From contig NZ_JACHWB010000001.1 in assembly GCF_014191055.1 (NCBI RefSeq), positions 1,269,875-1,333,874 on the forward strand: a stretch of 64,000 nt of DNA, in the 5' to 3' direction. Below the pieces are notes generated by a model that ran no database searches, was not told the origin of the DNA, and worked only from the letters and a program-made list of their open reading frames with translations. Below are positions 36,901 to 43,668 of this stretch, in pieces. Numbering within the stretch: the stretch's first letter is position 1; the number at the start of each line of letters is the position of its first letter. The DNA comes from Microvirga lupini (GTDB taxonomy: Bacteria > Pseudomonadota > Alphaproteobacteria > Rhizobiales > Beijerinckiaceae). The position numbers and the translations under genes were made by a program.

Positions 36901-38804
36901 TCGATCTGCACCGCCGTGAGCACTGATGACGTACGTGCAAGATAGCGGATAGTGGCCTCCAGCGGCGGCTCTTCTGGCGCCCGCATCGACGGCAGCAGGC
37001 CCTCGTTCGCAAGCGCCTCGGCAAAATGGCTCTTGTCAGCCTTGCGTGCGGAACGCTCCCGATCGGAGGTCTTCGGATCGAAGATGCCAAGAGTTTGGCG
37101 CAGGTCTACATCGAGGCCGCGCCACCACCCGGTAAAGGTCGGCAGGTCGTGGGTGGTGATCACCGCGAGGGCCGAGCGGGGATACTGGTCCGGTTTCTTG
37201 AAGGCGGATCCATCCCGCTCGAAGGGGAGCACCCGGTAACTGAGGACGCCGGATGCCATGATCGCGTCGGAAAAGCCTTCCGGTGCCGTGCCGAGATCCT
37301 CCGCAATCACAAGACAGCGGGCGCGGTGGCTTTCGATGCGCAGCACCGCCAGCATGGCCTCGAACGGATAATTCACATAGGCACCCTGCGAGGCGGGAGC
37401 GCCGGAAGGGATGAGGAACAGGCGCTGAAGCTGAAAGGCATGATCGATGCGGATCGCGCCCGCATGGCGCATGTTGGCCGAGACGAGATCGCGGAAGGCG
37501 GCAAGGCCCTGCTCCTCAAGGGTGAGTGGGTTGAAGGGCGGCAGGCCCCAATCCTGTCCCTGGGGCCCAAGCGGGTCGGGCGGTGCGCCGATGGACAGCC
37601 CCGGAGCATAGCGCTCCGGTGTCGCCCAGATCTCGGAGCCGCCACCATCCGACCCGACAGCGAGGTCGCGATAGAGCCCAATGGGAAGTCCGGCAGCGCG
37701 GGCCCGCTCAGAAGCCTGACCCAACTGCCGATCGGCCAGCCATTGCAGCCAGGCATGGAAGGCGACACGCTCGGCTTCCTGCAAGCGAAAGCGCCTGACC
37801 TCGTCAGAATGAACGGACCGGAAGGCCTCGGGCCACTCGCCGGCCCAGAGTTTTCCTTGCGACGTAAAATGCTCTGATTGCGCCTCGAAGGTGGCATGCG
37901 CCTCCAGAGCCTCGCCACCTTCCAGGCGGAACGACTCGAAGGCAGCCTTGTCGCCAGAGGCTTGGAACCAAGACCAGAGAGCGTCGAGAACGGGGCGCTT
38001 GATGTGCCAGACCTCAGTATAATCGATGAGTGAGGCAGCACGCACCTTGGCGAGACGCTGCTGCACGTCTGAAGCTTCGAGAAGCTGCTGCGCACCGCTC
38101 TCTGCAAAGCCCTCAACAGTTGTCGGGTCGATATAGAGGGATTCGAGGAACAGGCGTGACGATGGAGAATAGGGTGAGATCTTAGAACGGTCCGCCGCGA
38201 ACAGCGCATGGACCGGGCTGAGGCCCAGGAACGCGCCGCCGAAACGGCCGACGCTCTCCGCGGCGAGGGCCATGTCCGAGTAATCGCCGATCCCGAGATC
38301 GCGCTCCGAGCGCAGGGAATAGATCTGTGCCGTCAGCCCCCATAGCCCTGTGTCACCCTTCAGGGCTTCGGGCTCCCAGCACCTGTCAGGAGCAGCGATG
38401 ATAGTTGCTTCCTGATCGCCCAGACGGAGCCGGTGATAGCCCATTGGAAGGGTGGGCAGATCGAGCACGCGGCCGTCTTTCGTGAGCCGGCCTTCATGAG
38501 TGGTTCCGCCTTCCTCGGTCAGGGTCCAGGCTGATGCTCCGACAGCGCCGCGCAATGTGATCTTCGCAGGCGCATTGGCTTCCATGGTTAGGATCGTGGG
38601 CACCGGCCCTGCCTTCAGCCGTTCCAGCCGCTTCAGGCTCTCCTGCGCACCTTTTTCGGATTTAACGTCGAGCCCGAGGGCAGCGAGCAGCGCCTTGCGG
38701 GTGTCGGAACTCGTCTCGACCCTCTTTCCGAAGGCATCGCTGTAATCCGAGGAAATGCCGACGAGCGCGGCCATCCGCTCCAGCAGAGCGTCCAGCTTGC
38801 TCAT
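33936..38804 (-). CDS. Bifunctional 4-alpha-glucanotransferase/malto-oligosyltrehalose synthase fusion (MalQ-TreY)
   Basis: I start at the ATG at 38804 (MSKLDALLER), whose ATGA overlaps the treZ stop. The 1622-residue product is two complete enzymes in one chain. Residues 1 to about 690 are GH77 amylomaltase (MalQ) with catalytic Asp in AIRIDHAFQLQ (about 454), Glu in IAEDLGT (about 502) and Asp in ITTHDLPTF (about 553). From about 700 it is GH13 malto-oligosyltrehalose synthase (TreY), with YRLQFHKDFTFDDA, STHGYDIVDH, LDIVPNHMG, nucleophile Asp in LRIDHIDGL (about 1025), acid Glu in VVEKILEPG (about 1053) and THDTKRGED. Both active sites are intact, and the linker is short (about 10-15 residues). 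Disproportionation would remodel short glucans into chains TreY can use. It lies in one transcript with treZ. Confidence 0.93.
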   Translation of the reverse strand: MSKLDALLERMAALVGISSDYSDAFGKRVETSSDTRKALLAALGLDVKSEKGAQESLKRLERLKAGPVPTILTMEANAPAKITLRGAVGASAWTLTEEGGTTHEGRLTKDGRVLDLPTLPMGYHRLRLGDQEATIIAAPDRCWEPEALKGDTGLWGLTAQIYSLRSERDLGIGDYSDMALAAESVGRFGGAFLGLSPVHALFAADRSKISPYSPSSRLFLESLYIDPTTVEGFAESGAQQLLEASDVQQRLAKVRAASLIDYTEVWHIKRPVLDALWSWFQASGDKAAFESFRLEGGEALEAHATFEAQSEHFTSQGKLWAGEWPEAFRSVHSDEVRRFRLQEAERVAFHAWLQWLADRQLGQASERARAAGLPIGLYRDLAVGSDGGGSEIWATPERYAPGLSIGAPPDPLGPQGQDWGLPPFNPLTLEEQGLAAFRDLVSANMRHAGAIRIDHAFQLQRLFLIPSGAPASQGAYVNYPFEAMLAVLRIESHRARCLVIAEDLGTAPEGFSDAIMASGVLSYRVLPFERDGSAFKKPDQYPRSALAVITTHDLPTFTGWWRGLDVDLRQTLGIFDPKTSDRERSARKADKSHFAEALANEGLLPSMRAPEEPPLEATIRYLARTSSVLTAVQIEDASGELNQPNMPGMDVGHPNWRRRLSNTIEEIASPSSLMAKLAVALTEEGRDVRARRSTLAAPPPRATYRLQFHKDFTFDDAVKIVPYLAKLGISHVYSSPIQAAAPGSTHGYDIVDHAVINPELGGEEGFHRFSEALKEHDLKLVLDIVPNHMGVGGQSNSWWLSVLEWGRLSPVAEAFDIDWERPGANGKLIVPSLGGLYGEVLERGELQLKFDSAEGSFSVWHWEHRFPVCPTTYPEILDRALASLSNPAKAGKLRRMTEHLRAMGEQGESEDAASRVEEAEALKQELAEAVAASSDLRKAIDKAVAAINGSPDDPGSFDALHRLLEAQAYRLSFWRAASSDINYRRFFDINTLAGIRVEIPQIFEKTHELIFRLVNEGHVHGLRIDHIDGLADPEGYARTLQEKVGPGFYVVVEKILEPGEELRPWPVAGTSGYDTLNLIDGVLVDGRSGGAFERIYREASGLQGSYEDLLRQAKVEITEKNFASELGVLVSDIKAVADASRRTRDYTTFALRQALVEIVAAFPVYRSYLTNGEPATEDIRLIEATTDAAKGSSTLPDRTVHDLIAAILLGRLPSGAPGDVRRFRRRFQQLTGPVMAKSLEDTLFYRYGRLIALNEVGGDPGHFGVAPDTFHQMNVDRARNWPHAMIGTATHDTKRGEDARARLLALSEMPEEWAKAVAVWKELASPHLSEIDGVPAPDANDQAILLQSLFGAWPLELLGKADRKKLASFQERMEGYLTKALREAKRHTSWVAPNEAYENAAIGLLRAVLAPNSPFLERFGGLLRRLSTLGMLNGLTRTILKLTLPGVPDIYQGTEFWDFSLVDPDNRRPVDYTARARALEKGEPLTSLMSSWTDGRVKQRIISAVLRDRMQSPALYAEGEYQILKVQGEHADHLLSYSRRLGTDALAVVVPRLWAGLMKRDDLSFDAASWGDTSIELARGRWKNVITGDEILIDQDRTRVSGLMKEVPFAILKLKPSMASAN

Positions 38805-40621
38805 GCGTATGTCCTCTTCATAACGATTGCACTCCACGGCGGAAGCTGAAGACCCTCGTCGGCAATCCCGGCACTTTCACTCGACCAGAGCACGCGAATA
38901 GTTTCATTAGTGGTCCCACTCACCAGCCGGTCGCCGAAATTAGCCAACAGGCGAAGCGTGCCGGCCGAGAAGGTCCAGGTCACGTCGAGAGATTTTTCGG
39001 GGGAAATCGTGTAGTTGGAGCCGCGATACTGGCTTTTCAGAAGGGGCACGATCTCCGTTTGCCGGAGGTCAAGCAGGTGACGGGTCTGTGCGAGAACCTC
39101 TTGATGGGGCGATTGCGAAGCCTCGGACCAATCGATCTTGGAGCGCTCGAACGTCGCGCGCTCCGTCGGATCGGGAATGCGCTGTGACATCTCCGGATCC
39201 GTGAAGGCCTTGAAGCGCTTGAACTCGCCACGCCGGCCCTCGCGCACGGCCCTGGCCAGATCTGGCTCGCTCTCGAAATCGACGAAGAACTGAAACGGCG
39301 TTGAGGCGGCCCATTCCTCACCCATGAAGATCAGCGGGATATGCGGCGACAGGAGGAAGATGCCCTGCGCGAGCGCCAAGCGCTTAGGCGGGATCAGATG
39401 CGACAGACGTTCGCCGAAGGCGCGATTGCCCACCTGATCGTGATTCTGGAGGAAGGATACGAAGGCCGCCGGCGCCAGATGACCCGAGGGTTCTCCGCGG
39501 ACGACGCCATCCTTGTGCGGAGACGGATCCCCCTGATAGGCAAAGCCTTCCGCCAGCGCCCGCCCGAGATGCTCGAGCGGGCGGTTGGCATAATCCTCGT
39601 AATAACCCTCGTCCTCGCCGGTGAGAAGGGCATGCCACGAGTTGTGGATGTCATCGGCCCATTGTGCCGTGTGGAGCGTCGGTTGCCCTTTGCTGTCACG
39701 ACCGAGCCAGCGCGCTTGGTTAGCCTCGTTCTCGAGCACCAGATGGATGTGGCGGTCAGGGATCGCTTCGCGAATTCTGTTTGCCAGCTCTTCGATGAAG
39801 TGGGGCCTGCCGTCGTCCACGATGGCGTGAACGGCATCGAAGCGAAGTCCGTCGAAATGGAACTCCTCCAGCCAGTAAAGCGCGTTGTGAAAGAAGAAGT
39901 CGCGCACATTGCGGCTGCCTTCTCCATCCACGTTGATGCCTGCTCCCCAAGGCGTCGGATGGCGATCCGTGAAGAAGGTCTTGGCATAAGCGTGGAGATA
40001 ATTTCCCGAAGGACCGAAGTGATTGTAGACCACGTCGAGAAAGACCATGATGCCGAGCGCGTGCGCGCATTCGACAAGGCGCTTCAGATCGTCAGGGCTG
40101 CCATAGGCGGCATCCGGCGCGTAGGACAGGACCCCATCATAGCCCCAGTTCCGCCGCCCCGGGAACTCGCCGATGGGCATGAGTTCAATGGCGGTGATGC
40201 CGAGATCGCGCAGGTCTTCAAGTCTGGCCATCAGGCCTGCATAGGTGCCCTCCGGTGTCGCTGTTCCCACATGAACTTCATAGAGGACGGTTTCCTCCCA
40301 TGGCCGTCCAGTCCAGGAGGTGTCGGACCATTGATATTTGTTGGGGGTGACGACGAGGCTCAGGCCGTGAACGTCATCCGGTTGGAACCGGGAGGCTGGA
40401 TCTGGCACCACAAGATTGCCGTCAATTTTATAGCCATAGCGGCTGCCCGCATGGGCATCCTGCGAGACGAGGCAGTACCAGCCATCGTCACCCGCCGTCA
40501 TTGGCAACTCTGCATCATCCAGCAGGAGCCGAACGTCCTGGGCTGTCGGAGCCCACAGGGAGAAGCGAACACCATTGGGAGTTATCTCAGCCCCAAAGGG
40601 CATGGAATGGACGCGCCGCAT
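38801..40621 (-). CDS. treZ: Malto-oligosyltrehalose trehalohydrolase
   Basis: I start at the ATG at 40621 (MRRVHSMPFG), five bases after CCGGAG; the open frame upstream is unrelated. The 606-residue GH13 protein has an N-terminal beta domain (FSLWAPTAQDVRLLL), YEVHVGTATPEGTY, LDVVYNHFGPSGNYL, the nucleophile Asp in FDGLRFDAVHAI, the acid Glu in LVLENEAN, the transition-state Asp in FLQNHDQVGNRA and FMGEEWAAS. It releases trehalose from malto-oligosyltrehalose made by TreY. Its stop overlaps the MalQ-TreY start by four bases. A perfect GGAAC-N16-CGTT promoter lies directly upstream, suggesting general-stress control. Confidence 0.95.
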   Translation of the reverse strand: MRRVHSMPFGAEITPNGVRFSLWAPTAQDVRLLLDDAELPMTAGDDGWYCLVSQDAHAGSRYGYKIDGNLVVPDPASRFQPDDVHGLSLVVTPNKYQWSDTSWTGRPWEETVLYEVHVGTATPEGTYAGLMARLEDLRDLGITAIELMPIGEFPGRRNWGYDGVLSYAPDAAYGSPDDLKRLVECAHALGIMVFLDVVYNHFGPSGNYLHAYAKTFFTDRHPTPWGAGINVDGEGSRNVRDFFFHNALYWLEEFHFDGLRFDAVHAIVDDGRPHFIEELANRIREAIPDRHIHLVLENEANQARWLGRDSKGQPTLHTAQWADDIHNSWHALLTGEDEGYYEDYANRPLEHLGRALAEGFAYQGDPSPHKDGVVRGEPSGHLAPAAFVSFLQNHDQVGNRAFGERLSHLIPPKRLALAQGIFLLSPHIPLIFMGEEWAASTPFQFFVDFESEPDLARAVREGRRGEFKRFKAFTDPEMSQRIPDPTERATFERSKIDWSEASQSPHQEVLAQTRHLLDLRQTEIVPLLKSQYRGSNYTISPEKSLDVTWTFSAGTLRLLANFGDRLVSGTTNETIRVLWSSESAGIADEGLQLPPWSAIVMKRTYA

Positions 40622-40656
40622 CGGAACTCCGGAGAAGCATGGGGAAGGCACTTGCG

Positions 40657-40681
40657 AACGAGCATTGCAGGGCAATGTTCC
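40657..40681 (-). promoter_or_regulatory. treZ: Sigma-EcfG (general stress response) promoter of treZ
   Basis: Read on the minus strand, GGAAC (40681-40677) is followed by exactly 16 bases and CGTT (40660-40657). This matches the alphaproteobacterial EcfG/PhyR-NepR consensus GGAAC-N16/17-CGTT. The predicted transcript begins about 29 bases before the chosen treZ start, with a GGAG site in the leader, so the geometry is right for a real promoter. Confidence 0.75.
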
Positions 40682-40769
40682 GGAGCAACAGAAAAAAACA
40701 GCCAAGCTGTGAGTGTACAGACCTCAACTGCTCGACGATGCCATAGCCAAGCTGGCTAAATGGACTAGT

Positions 40770-40791
40770 CAGAAATTTTCAGAAATTTCTG
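40770..40791. repeat. Inverted repeat with 9-bp arms between treZ and glgA2
   Basis: CAGAAATTT (40770-40778) pairs perfectly with AAATTTCTG (40783-40791) around TCAG. It is AT-rich in a GC-rich region and lies 85 bases before the glgA2 start, next to the GGAAC box. It is a candidate operator for the divergent treZ and glgA2 promoters. Confidence 0.45.
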
Positions 40792-40792
40792 C

Positions 40793-40818
40793 GGAACCAT
40801 CTTGGGGGTGAGCGAGTT
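40793..40818 (+). promoter_or_regulatory. Possible EcfG-like promoter of the second glgA
   Basis: GGAAC (40793-40797), 17 bases, then AGTT (40815-40818) matches the EcfG consensus except for the first base of the -10. Transcription would begin near 40825, 50 bases before the glgA2 start. The imperfect -10 makes this weaker than the treZ site. Confidence 0.35.
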
Positions 40819-40875
40819 AAAAGCCCGACTGCCTATGGCGCGGGGAGTCGGTGGGGATTGCGCCTCTGAGCGAAC

Positions 40876-42402
40876 ATGCTGGATTCATCTCAACTGGACA
40901 CTGTTTCAGGTGTCTCGACCTTGGCGCATGCCGAACTTCTGAGCGGCTCCCAAGTCTCCGTTTCCATCAAGCGCCGTCAGTCAATTCTCTTCGTCACTTC
41001 CGAAATCGCCGACTACATCAAGGCTGGCGGCCTCGGTGAGGTGGCCGCAGCCTTGCCGCGTGCCTTGCGCCATCACTATGATGTGCGGATCCTGATCCCC
41101 GGTTACCGTCAGGTTCTGTCGCAGATCAAGGACCTGGAGGAGATCGCCCGTCTGCCGGCTTCCTTCGGCATACCGGCCTGCGGTCTTGGACGCGGAACGA
41201 CCCAAGATGGATTGACTGTCTACGTGCTCCTGTGTCCGGAACTCTACGACCGAGACGGATCGCCTTATGTCGACAGCTTCGGTGCGGACTGGAGCGACAA
41301 CGACATCCGCTTCGCGCGCCTCGGATTAGCGGCAGCCGATATCGCCTGTGGCAATGGCGATACTTTGTGGCGCGCCGATCTTCTTCATCTCAACGATTGG
41401 CCATCAGGCCTCGCATCCGCGTACCTTGCTTGGCGTGGGCAGCGCATTCCCACGATCCTGACGATTCACAATCTCGCCTATCAGGGGAACTTCGACCGTA
41501 ATCGTTTGCCCTGCCTGGGTATCCCCGAGGCTGCCTTTCAGATCAATGGCGTTGAATTCTATGGCAAGCTGTCGTTCCTGAAAGCTGGAATCTACTATTC
41601 GTCGCATATCACGACCGTGAGCTCCACCTACGCCAATGAAATCACGCGCCCGGAATTCGGCTGTGGTCTCCATGGCCTGCTCAGAACCCGCGCCGAGGAA
41701 GGACGTCTCGACGGCATCATCAACGGCATCGATGCAAGCTGGGATCCGAGCACTGATCCTTATCTGGTCAGCCGATTTTCAGCAGAGAACTTCCGAGGCA
41801 AGCGCGCCAACGCCAACACTGTGCGTAAGAGTTTCGGTCTCGACCTCTCCTCCGGCCCTCTCTTCGCGGTGGTGTCCCGCCTCGTGCATCAGAAGGGCGT
41901 CGACCTCGCCATCTCGGCAACCGAAACCATCGTGTCCCAAGGGGGGCAGATTGCTGTCATCGGCCAGGGCGAGGCTCGCTTTGAAGCTGAACTAAGAAAT
42001 CTATCGAGCCGGCATCCCGGTTCTGTCGGCGTCAAGATCGGCTACGACGAGGGTGACGCTCGTCGCATGTATGCGGGCAGCGATTTCCTGCTCATGCCGT
42101 CCCGTTTCGAACCTTGCGGCCTCAGCCAGATGTATGCGCAGCGCTTCGGCTCTTTGCCGATCGCTCACAAGACCGGGGGGCTGGCCGACACGATCGAGGA
42201 TGGCGTCACCGGCTTCCTGTTCGGCGAGCCTTCGCTCAACCGGTTCAAAGACGCGATCAGACGAGGACTTGAGACGTTTCGCTCAAGGTCTCGCCTCACG
42301 ACCATGCGTCGCGCTGCGATGAACAGGCCTCACGGGTGGGACCGTTCAGCTTCTCGCTATCAAGAGGTCTACGAGCGTGCCTGCCAGGCGGCTCTAGCCT
42401 GA
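40876..42402 (+). CDS. Glycogen synthase, second divergent copy
   Basis: A 508-residue GT5 protein with all core parts: ADP-glucose loop SEIADYIKAGGLGEVAAALP, HLNDWPSGLASAYL, TIHNLAYQGNF and catalytic [18 protein letters not shown]. The first 35 or so residues (Ser- and Leu-rich, before SILFVTSE) are an extension absent from the first copy. The two copies share fold and motifs but differ in most residues, so they are ancient paralogues or were acquired separately. It is divergent from treZ across 254 bases and stands alone as a transcription unit. It may serve another growth phase or glucan type. Confidence 0.9.
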   Translation: MLDSSQLDTVSGVSTLAHAELLSGSQVSVSIKRRQSILFVTSEIADYIKAGGLGEVAAALPRALRHHYDVRILIPGYRQVLSQIKDLEEIARLPASFGIPACGLGRGTTQDGLTVYVLLCPELYDRDGSPYVDSFGADWSDNDIRFARLGLAAADIACGNGDTLWRADLLHLNDWPSGLASAYLAWRGQRIPTILTIHNLAYQGNFDRNRLPCLGIPEAAFQINGVEFYGKLSFLKAGIYYSSHITTVSSTYANEITRPEFGCGLHGLLRTRAEEGRLDGIINGIDASWDPSTDPYLVSRFSAENFRGKRANANTVRKSFGLDLSSGPLFAVVSRLVHQKGVDLAISATETIVSQGGQIAVIGQGEARFEAELRNLSSRHPGSVGVKIGYDEGDARRMYAGSDFLLMPSRFEPCGLSQMYAQRFGSLPIAHKTGGLADTIEDGVTGFLFGEPSLNRFKDAIRRGLETFRSRSRLTTMRRAAMNRPHGWDRSASRYQEVYERACQAALA

Positions 42403-42518
42403 TTATTCCAAGTTCGCTTGAGCGCTCCTCTGTTGTGAGTTGAATCTCGTCTGACTCCTATTTGCAGTTGGATGGGACAGTTTTCAAAAAATCGTCTCTC
42501 CATGCTGTTAGAAAGCAA

Positions 42519-42550
42519 AAGCCCATGGCTGCAGTTGCAGCCACGGGCTT
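42519..42550 (-). terminator. Intrinsic terminator of the glycine-rich protein gene
   Basis: On the minus strand, AAGCCC and TGGCTGCA arms pair with TGCAGCCA and GGGCTT (one mismatch) around a two-base loop, and TTTTGCTTTC follows. The total stem is 14 paired bases, 25 bases after the stop codon. On the plus strand the stem is not followed by T, so it acts in one direction. Confidence 0.8.
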
Positions 42551-42574
42551 CCGCATAAATTCGGTCAGGCTAGA

Positions 42575-43408
42575 TCAGTCCTTGCCGCCGCGGCCGTTCC
42601 CGTTGCCGCCGCCATTGCCGTTGCCGCCCCCGTTTCCGCTACCGGCCGGGCCGTCCGCGTCCGTTCCATCGCCGTTGTTCGAGCCGCCCGGATTGGACGA
42701 GTCATTTCCGTCAGGGTCGTTTCCGTGACCATTGTTGCCATGGCCGCCGCCATTGCCACTGCCGTTCCCATTGCCATGGCCGCCGTGGTCGTTGCCATTC
42801 CCGTTGCCCGACCCGCCAACGCCGCCTGTTCCGCCGTTGCCACCGGCTCCACCATTGCCGCCGGTTCCACCCGTACCGCCGGGGCCGCCTGTTCCGCCAT
42901 CACCTCCAATGCCGCCGGTTCCGCCATTGCTGCCGGTTCCGCCTGTGCTGCCGTTGCCACCAATACTGCCCGTACCGCCCGGCGACTGGCCGTCATTGAC
43001 AGCCCCACCGACGCTACCGGAGCTGCCGGTTCCCGAGTTGCCACGATCCGCAACGGCGCCGCCACGGCTGGGACCACGTCCATCATTGACGCCGCTGGGC
43101 GAACCGACCACCGGGCTTCCAGCGCCCGGAACAACTGTCGGATCGCGGCTGATCGAGCCGGTCACGTCATCCCTTTGATTTCGCTCACTGGTACGATCAT
43201 CCATCCGGCGCAAAGCCTGAGGACGGATGGCGCAACGACAGACCTCCTGGCCCTGCACAATTCGAAGTTGGCAGTTGTGGTACATGGAGGGATTTGTGAC
43301 AGCCGGAACGCATTGCGGTCCAGGTCTGAGGCTCTGGGCAAAGGCCGGGGAACCGACGGCGAGGAAGAGGGCTGCGCCAGACAAAGCAAGAGCGTGAGAA
43401 CGCTTCAT
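42575..43408 (-). CDS. Secreted glycine/asparagine-rich low-complexity protein
   Basis: I start at the Met at 43408 (MKRSHALAL), which begins a clear signal peptide cleaved after AFA near residue 25. The mature protein has a short ordered head (about residues 25-75) with three Cys (QCVPAV, YHNCQL, EVCRCAIRPQ has two more) and then about 190 residues of Gly/Asn/Asp/Ser repeats such as GGTGGTGGNGG and GNGNGNDHGG, with His-Gly steps. The repeat is encoded by GGC/GGT-rich triplets, which gives a misleading Pro-rich frame on the other strand. It may be a cell-surface or matrix protein; composition recalls hydrogel or metal-binding tails, which is inference only. Confidence 0.75.
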   Translation of the reverse strand: MKRSHALALSGAALFLAVGSPAFAQSLRPGPQCVPAVTNPSMYHNCQLRIVQGQEVCRCAIRPQALRRMDDRTSERNQRDDVTGSISRDPTVVPGAGSPVVGSPSGVNDGRGPSRGGAVADRGNSGTGSSGSVGGAVNDGQSPGGTGSIGGNGSTGGTGSNGGTGGIGGDGGTGGPGGTGGTGGNGGAGGNGGTGGVGGSGNGNGNDHGGHGNGNGSGNGGGHGNNGHGNDPDGNDSSNPGGSNNGDGTDADGPAGSGNGGGNGNGGGNGNGRGGKD

Positions 43409-43668
43409 GTGTTCACCTACATAATTAGCCAATTTCGATGTGTAGCCGTCTTAATGACAGCTTGCTTGGCTAATAGACGCATGTATAGGGATAACGTTCC
43501 TGGGGTTTGATAAAAATCTAATCATTATGAAAGGGGAACTTTCCTGAGGTGTACGCTATGTCGCATTTCGATCTGTGGCTTCGATTTGAAAATAGCCAAG
43601 ATGCTCATGAGCTGCAGATAACCCATCAGGGATATGCTTAGGGATGCGAGATAATCTTCCAAAAAAGT

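Noticed and set aside
39341-40759. 472-residue open frame opposite treZ
   Set aside because: The minus strand has intact GH13 catalytic motifs with start and ribosome-binding site; the plus frame has no recognisable domain.
42732-43178. Long Pro-rich open frame on the plus strand
   Set aside because: It is the reverse complement of the Gly-rich repeat. The minus-strand frame has a signal peptide and terminator, so this one is a composition shadow.
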